Below are positions 52,295-56,929 of a DNA stretch of 56,929 bases, one piece after another. The first letter of the stretch is position 1; the number at the start of each line of letters is the position of its first letter. Both the position numbers and the translations under genes were made by a program. Source of the stretch: Vicinamibacteria bacterium (GTDB lineage Bacteria; Acidobacteriota; Vicinamibacteria; Vicinamibacterales; UBA8438); NCBI GenBank assembly GCA_022820825.1, contig JAJEEU010000092.1, positions 1 to 56,929 on the forward strand. The letters run 5' to 3'. The notes beneath the pieces were generated by a model that was given only the letters and a program-made list of their open reading frames with translations, did no database searches and was not told the origin of the DNA.

Positions 52295-53653
52295 CTACCG
52301 CGCTGCCAGCGACGCGGCGATTATCTCTTCATCGTTGCGGGCGTAGATGCGCCGGTTGGCGTAGGCCGGGTGCGACCAGTTGACGGTCTTCAGCTCGCGG
52401 CGGTTGCCGGGCTCTGAGGTCGGGGCGATCAGGTGGGTGCGGCTGATTTCCTCGTAGCCCTCCGGCGACATGCGCGCGATGATCAGGTCGCCGCGGTCGT
52501 TGTTGATGAAGAAGCGGTCTTCGTGGCGCACCAGGAAGGCGCTCGCCCAGCGGGCGCGCTCGGCCGTCACCGCCTGCGTTTCCCAGATGCGCTCGCCGGT
52601 GGCGGCGTCGAGGCAGCGCAGTTGTCCATAGCTCCCGATGCCGTAGATGTAGCCGTCGATGATGAACGGCGTCGCCATCACCGAATGCAGGCCGTCGGTC
52701 AGGATCTCGCTGTTGCTCCCGCCCTTCCAGTGCACCGCGGCGGCCGGCCGGTCGGCGTCCAGGGTCATCATCAGCGGCCCGTTGTAGAAGGTCGTGACGA
52801 ACAGCTCGCGGCCGGACTGCACGGGGACCGCTACGGTGATGTCGTAGTCGATCCGGAACGGCTCCTCCCAGAACACCTCGCCGGTTTCCGGATCCAGGGA
52901 CGAGAGCGCGACCGGGTGCCAGACGATGAGCTGGCGGACGCCGCTGGCCTCGATGATGATCGGCTGCGCCACGCCCGGTCCCGATTCCTCGGAGGAGAGC
53001 GCCCGCCAGATCTCCTCGCCGTTCAGCTTGTCGAACGCCACCACCTTGGCGTCCGGCACGCCGCCCACCAGGGTAATCAGCCGCTCGCCGTCCACGAGCG
53101 GGGAGCTGGCGAAGCCGTAGATCGGCATGTCGGCGCCGTATTCCTCGCGGAAGTGGCGGGACCACAGCGGCTCGCCCGTCTCCGCGTCGAGCGCCACGAG
53201 CCTGCCTGCCGCGCCCTGCGCGTACACCCGGTCGCCGTCCACGGTGGGCGTGGCGCGCGGCCCCTCGTCCCACGCGATGCCCAGGTAGTTCGCCTCCCAC
53301 TCGTGGGTCCAGAGGATCTCGCCGGTCTGCTCGTCGAGGCAAACCGCGCGCTCGATGCCGGCCACCGGGCTGGTGCGCATGAAATCGATCAGGAACACCC
53401 GGCCATCGGCCACGGCCGGTCCGGAGTAGCCGCGGTTGATGGGGGTGCGCCAGAGGACGTCCAGGCCGTCCTCGGGAAACCGTTCCAGGATGCCGGTCTC
53501 GTTCCAGACGCCGTGCCGGCCCTTGCCGCGGAACTCCGGCCAGTCCTCGGCCCGCGCCTCCGGCGCGCCGAGCAGCAGGCCCGCGCACAGACCGGGCAGC
53601 AACCACCGCAGCGGCGTGATTGGCGCGGGCATGCTTCGCGACGGCTGCATCAT
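52295..53653 (-). CDS. Exported PQQ-type beta-propeller protein
   Basis: The 452-residue protein has a signal peptide (LRWLLPGLCAGLLLGAPEARAE) and a propeller of about eight blades, visible as repeated L-D-x-x-T-G-E-x-x-W (CLDEQTGEILWTHEW, ALDAETGEPLWSRHF, SLDPETGEVFWEEPF, CLDAATGERIWETQ). The N-terminal WPEFRGKGRHGVWNETGI is a common start of secreted PQQ-like repeat proteins. No PQQ-binding dehydrogenase residues are certain, so the role is open. It ends the leftward operon, and its start overlaps the metallo-hydrolase stop. Confidence 0.85.
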   Translation of the reverse strand: MMQPSRSMPAPITPLRWLLPGLCAGLLLGAPEARAEDWPEFRGKGRHGVWNETGILERFPEDGLDVLWRTPINRGYSGPAVADGRVFLIDFMRTSPVAGIERAVCLDEQTGEILWTHEWEANYLGIAWDEGPRATPTVDGDRVYAQGAAGRLVALDAETGEPLWSRHFREEYGADMPIYGFASSPLVDGERLITLVGGVPDAKVVAFDKLNGEEIWRALSSEESGPGVAQPIIIEASGVRQLIVWHPVALSSLDPETGEVFWEEPFRIDYDITVAVPVQSGRELFVTTFYNGPLMMTLDADRPAAAVHWKGGSNSEILTDGLHSVMATPFIIDGYIYGIGSYGQLRCLDAATGERIWETQAVTAERARWASAFLVRHEDRFFINNDRGDLIIARMSPEGYEEISRTHLIAPTSEPGNRRELKTVNWSHPAYANRRIYARNDEEIIAASLAAR

Positions 53654-54558
53654 TGTCCCAGCTCGTCGTAGATCGCCTGCACGGCGCGCTCGGCCCGGTC
53701 CAGGCTGTAATCGGGGTACTTGCCCTGCAGGTCCAGACCCGCGGCCGCCTCGTCCACGGACCGGCCGGCCTCGAACGACGCCCGCACGTCGTCCAGCAGG
53801 TCCTGCATGAACGCGGCGTACTCCCGCACGTCGTCCCAGGTCATCCAACCCCGGACGGGGCTCCCGGGCGGCGGCGGCGCATGCCCCGGAATCACCCGGC
53901 TCACGCCCTCGATGCCGTCCACGGCGCGCGCCAGCGTATCCGGATAGGAAACCCCGCTGCCGCCGTTCGAGCGGTCGATGAACGGCAGCGCCTTGCGCGC
54001 GAACAGGTCGCCCGTGTGCGCGACTTCAAGCGCGCGGAAGACCACTATCGTGTCGCCGTTCGTATGCCCCGGACCGAAGTGGTACAGGTCGATCGCGTCC
54101 AGTCCCTCGAAGAGCGTCAGGCGGTCCCGGTACGTCTCGTTGGGCAGGAACCGTTCGTTGCCGCCGGCGAAAACCTCGGAGCCGGTCATGCTCTCGCGCG
54201 CGTTCTCGTGCGCGACGACCCGCACCACGTCCTGGAAATCCGGGTTGCTGCCGACGTGGTCCCCGTGCGCGTGCGTGTTGATGATCGTGGTCACCGGCTC
54301 CTCGGTGAGCGCCTGCACCGTCTGGAGGATCGACGCGCCCCAACCCGGGTTCTTGGTGTCGACCAGCACCACGCCGTTGTTCTGCGTGATGAGCAGCGCG
54401 GTATGGCCGCCGCCGCCGCTGACCAGGTACAGGTTCTCGGCGACGCCCATCGACTGCACGGCCACCCGCCGCTCTTCCTGCTGCAGCACGCCCGCCGCCG
54501 TCAGGCCGGCCGCGCCGATGGCCAGCAGCGCGCCCATGACAATCGTTCGCCGCATCAC
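53650..54558 (-). CDS. Exported MBL-fold metallo-hydrolase
   Basis: The 302-residue protein has a signal peptide (MGALLAIGAAGLTAAGV), and the MBL metal-binding motif in NTHAHGDHVG (about residue 97). A further His/Asp set follows (FGPGHTNGDTIVVF, VAHTGDLF, VIPGHAPP). The fold is that of beta-lactamase-like hydrolases, many of which cleave lactones, esters or thioesters. The substrate cannot be read. It is coupled by ATGA overlaps to both neighbours. Confidence 0.9.
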   Translation of the reverse strand: MMRRTIVMGALLAIGAAGLTAAGVLQQEERRVAVQSMGVAENLYLVSGGGGHTALLITQNNGVVLVDTKNPGWGASILQTVQALTEEPVTTIINTHAHGDHVGSNPDFQDVVRVVAHENARESMTGSEVFAGGNERFLPNETYRDRLTLFEGLDAIDLYHFGPGHTNGDTIVVFRALEVAHTGDLFARKALPFIDRSNGGSGVSYPDTLARAVDGIEGVSRVIPGHAPPPPGSPVRGWMTWDDVREYAAFMQDLLDDVRASFEAGRSVDEAAAGLDLQGKYPDYSLDRAERAVQAIYDELGQ

Positions 54559-55688
54559 AGCCTTTCCATCCCCCGCAGGACGAATTTCTGCACGCGGCTG
54601 CCGGGGGCCGATTCGGCCACGTACAGGTTGCCGTCGGAGTCGGTGGCGAGGTGGTGGATGCCCTGGAACTGGCCGGGGCCGGTCCCCTCGCTGCCGAATG
54701 CGTCGAGGATCTCAAGCGTCTCGCGCTCGACGATCACGACTTGCGAATTGAAGTCGGCGACGTACATGAACCGCTGCCCGGGGTCCGGCGAGAACGCCAC
54801 GCGCGACGCCGACCGCCGCGACTCCGCGGCGCGGTTGACGAACATCTGCGTGCGGTACGTGCCGTCCAGATCGAACACCTGGATGCGCCGGTTGTCCCGG
54901 TCGCACACGTAGACCAGGCCGTCGTCGGCGACCGTGACGCAGTGGACGGCGGTGACCTCCAGCGGCGGATTGGTGAACTGATCGGGTCCCGGCCCGGTCG
55001 CATCCAGCGGCTCCGATTCCGTCATGCCCGCCGGACCCGCCGGCGCGTCGACCGGCGGGTTGCCGAAGCCGCCCCACATGCGCTTGAACTCGCCCGAGTC
55101 GGCGTCGAACACGATGACGCGGCGGTTGCCGTAGCCGTCGGCGACCAGCAGCTCGTTCGTCGCTTCGTGGACGAACTGGTCCGCCGGCTGGCGCAGGTTC
55201 ATGGTGTCGGCGTTGCCGCCGCTGGCGCCGCGCCGCCCGATCTGCAGCAGCAGCTCTCCCGCGGCGGTGAACTTGAGCAGCATGTCGTCGGTCGGCTGGT
55301 CGGGGGAGCGGCCGCCGATCCAGACGTTGTTCTTGTAGTCGACGGAGATGCCGTGCGCGACCACCGGCCATTCGTACGTGTCGCTGGGCCCGCCCCAGCC
55401 CCCCAGGTAGCGTCCCGACCCGTCGAACTCGAGCACGGCCGGGGCGCGCTCCGGGCGGTGGAGAATCCAGACGTGGTCGTTGCGGTCCACGGCCACCGAC
55501 GTGACCTCACCCATGGTGACGGAGTCGGGAATGTCGGGCCAGCGCGGATCGACCTCGAAGCGCGGCGCCTCGCGGGCGGCGCGGTTCTGGGCAGCGGCCG
55601 CGCGCTCGACGGCGCGCTGGCCGAGGGCCAGCGCGGCCAGAAGCGCCAGCAGAATCGCCGGGAAGACAAGAGACCGGCCGGGTTTCAT
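54555..55688 (-). CDS. Exported NHL-repeat six-bladed propeller protein
   Basis: The 377-residue protein has a signal/anchor (FPAILLALLAALALG) and repeated NHL-type blades: VTSVAVDRNDHVWILHRPE, HGISVDYKNNVWIGG, ELLVADGYGNRRVIVFDADSG, VTVADDGLVYVCDRDNRRIQVF and LATDSDGNLYVAES. It resembles peptidyl-alpha-hydroxyglycine amidating lyase-like propellers of bacteria, but no catalytic set is sure. The ATG at 55688 is preferred to GTG 55694 because AAGGGG lies 5 bases upstream of the ATG. It is the first gene of the exported trio. Confidence 0.85.
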   Translation of the reverse strand: MKPGRSLVFPAILLALLAALALGQRAVERAAAAQNRAAREAPRFEVDPRWPDIPDSVTMGEVTSVAVDRNDHVWILHRPERAPAVLEFDGSGRYLGGWGGPSDTYEWPVVAHGISVDYKNNVWIGGRSPDQPTDDMLLKFTAAGELLLQIGRRGASGGNADTMNLRQPADQFVHEATNELLVADGYGNRRVIVFDADSGEFKRMWGGFGNPPVDAPAGPAGMTESEPLDATGPGPDQFTNPPLEVTAVHCVTVADDGLVYVCDRDNRRIQVFDLDGTYRTQMFVNRAAESRRSASRVAFSPDPGQRFMYVADFNSQVVIVERETLEILDAFGSEGTGPGQFQGIHHLATDSDGNLYVAESAPGSRVQKFVLRGMERL

Positions 55689-55818
55689 ACGCACCCCTTG
55701 CAGTTGGTTGCCATCAGTCTACCCGCACGGTGCCGCGGTACGTACGAGTTTTGGCCGCGGGCGTTACAATGCGGCTTGACCCGCGTGGCGGAGCGCTGAA
55801 CGCGGTGGGGGAGGGATA

Positions 55819-56751
55819 TTGAGACGCGTGGTGACGCGGCTGGCGCTGGTCGGGACGCTGCTGGTCCCGCTGGCGGCGGCGGGCCAGTCGGACCCGGATG
55901 CCGCCGCCATGCCGCGCACACCCTGGGGCGCGCCGGACTTCAGCGGCTACTGGGAGTACGGCACGACAACGCCCCTCCAGCGGCCGCCGGAGCTGGCCGG
56001 CAAGCTCGTGCTGACGCCCGAGGAGGCGCGGGAATACCTCGTTGGCCGCTACGCCAGCATCGGCCACGAGCGCGCCCTGCAGCTCAACGCCGACTGGTGG
56101 GTGCCGGGCGATCTCACGAACGGTCGCACCGCGCTGATCGTCGACCCGCCGGACGGGCGGATTCCGCAGCGGACCGCGGCCGGCGCCGCGCGCCTCGAGG
56201 CGCTGGCCCCGCCGCTCAGGAGCCGCACGGCGGACGGGCCGGAAGACCGGGAGCGCTACGAGCGCTGCATCATGGGGCGCTCGATTCCGATGGAGGCCAG
56301 ACCCGCGCCGCGGCTGGCCCAGGTGTTTCAGACGCCGGACCAGGTGGTCTTTCTCAACGAGCAGAACTACGAGCGCCGCTTCATCCCGCTGACGGGAGTG
56401 CCGCCCATCCCGAGCTCGATCCGCCAGTGGCGGGGCGAGGCGCGCGGCCGCTGGGACGGTGACGCGCTGGTCGTGGAGACCACGAACTTCAACGGCAAGT
56501 GGACCATCCATGGCGCCGGGCCGGACGTGCGGCTCGTCGAGCGGCTCGCATTCTCGGATCCGGACACCCTGGAGTACGAATTTACCGTCCACGACCCCGC
56601 GTCGTTCGCTGCGCCGTGGACCGTGCAGTTTCCGATCACGCGTGCGACCGGGCCGCTCTACGAGTTCGCCTGCCACGAGGGCAACCACAGCATGCCCCTC
56701 ATCCTGCGCGGCGCCCGCGCACAGGAGGCGGCCGCCAGGACCGTACCCTGA
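55819..56751 (+). CDS. Exported protein of the acidobacterial CHEGN family (paralogue)
   Basis: The 310-residue protein begins at TTG 55819, following GGGGGAGGG. It has a signal peptide (LALVGTLLVPLAAAGQ), then TPWGAPDFSGYWEYGTTTPLQ, TALIVDPPDGRIPQ, ERCIMGRSIPMEA, IRQWRGEARGRWDGDALVVE and CHEGNHSMPLILRGARA. These are the same ordered motifs as in the protein encoded at 45252-46463, although shorter at the C-terminus. Function is unknown; the family is typical of Acidobacteriota genomes. It is read opposite the exported trio. Confidence 0.8.
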   Translation: MRRVVTRLALVGTLLVPLAAAGQSDPDAAAMPRTPWGAPDFSGYWEYGTTTPLQRPPELAGKLVLTPEEAREYLVGRYASIGHERALQLNADWWVPGDLTNGRTALIVDPPDGRIPQRTAAGAARLEALAPPLRSRTADGPEDRERYERCIMGRSIPMEARPAPRLAQVFQTPDQVVFLNEQNYERRFIPLTGVPPIPSSIRQWRGEARGRWDGDALVVETTNFNGKWTIHGAGPDVRLVERLAFSDPDTLEYEFTVHDPASFAAPWTVQFPITRATGPLYEFACHEGNHSMPLILRGARAQEAAARTVP

Positions 56752-56790
56752 CTTCCTTTTCCGGCCGGCAACTGACACAATGCGAGGCTC

Positions 56791-56929
56791 AGCAGCCCGT
56801 GGCAAAAGTCCCGCGTCGCACCGAGACCGGTCAGGCGCCCGGCTGACAAGGCGAGACGAGCGAGCATACTTGTGAGTATGTGAGCGAGGAACAACACAGT
56901 CAGGCGGGATGCATGGCCGGTCGAATGCA
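56791..56929 (+). mobile_element. Palindromic MITE-like element, copy C (right end cut by window)
   Basis: The copy starts AGCAGCCCGTGGCAAAAG and is nearly identical to copy B over the next 120 bases, up to the window end. The central hairpin here is CATACT-TGTG-AGTATG (56865-56880), with a shorter loop than in B but the same stem. It lies after the stop codon of the CHEGN gene. The right terminal repeat would lie just outside the window. Confidence 0.8.

Overview
This window is about 57 kb of very GC-rich DNA (roughly 70% G+C by eye) and is almost fully coding; no stretch over 300 bases lacks a gene. The mix points to an Acidobacteriota-like genome, probably a Vicinamibacteria-type lineage. 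It carries secreted proteins of the TPWG-(D/E)-L-x-G-x-W / CHEGN type, a carboxypeptidase-regulatory outer-membrane barrel protein, a deoxyhypusine-synthase-like enzyme, a membrane-tethered DtxR-FeoA fusion and a 65-residue S21. That placement is inference; no rRNA or tRNA gene is present to confirm it.

Layout. 1-8.2 kb: pcnB (cut by the window edge), polA and a methyltransferase in one leftward operon, then inositol-phosphate synthase, an orphan ABC ATPase and a methylmalonyl-CoA mutase large subunit. 8.2-22.2 kb: a small hypothetical protein, gpmI, two exported proteins, a PDZ-containing membrane histidine kinase with its sigma-54 response regulator, two glycosyltransferases with a coiled/disordered neighbour, and a STAS protein. 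22.2-26 kb: rpsU, purD-purE and an aminotransferase, with two copies of a palindromic mobile element. 26-34.9 kb: the whole arginine pathway as two divergent units, argF-J-A-D-B-C leftward and argR-G-H rightward, around a compact control region with an ARG box. 35-43.8 kb: fabI, a deoxyhypusine-synthase homologue, divergent queC/queD, and an iron module (dtxR, FeoA-DtxR fusion, feoB) with two small companions.

43.8-52.3 kb is an accessory island. It holds a gamma-glutamylcyclotransferase-like gene, a nucleotidyltransferase with a small partner, an orphan HicB, a type IV restriction cluster with two McrB-type motor proteins but one McrC, a frameshifted HTH regulator, and a solitary VapB-like antitoxin. 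The two McrB proteins share a near-identical motor but have unrelated N-terminal reader regions, which is the most striking system here. 52.3-56.9 kb is a leftward operon of three exported proteins (NHL propeller, metallo-hydrolase, PQQ-type propeller) opposite a second CHEGN protein; the window ends inside a third copy of the mobile element.

Recurrent themes. Genes are tightly coupled by 4-base overlaps (ATGA, GTGA), and twice the overlap is CTGA, which requires a CTG start codon (pcnB, argB). A roughly 160-bp palindromic element recurs with ends that abut TAG stop codons, and its central hairpin shows compensatory change. No CRISPR array, rRNA, tRNA, riboswitch or convincing intrinsic terminator was found.
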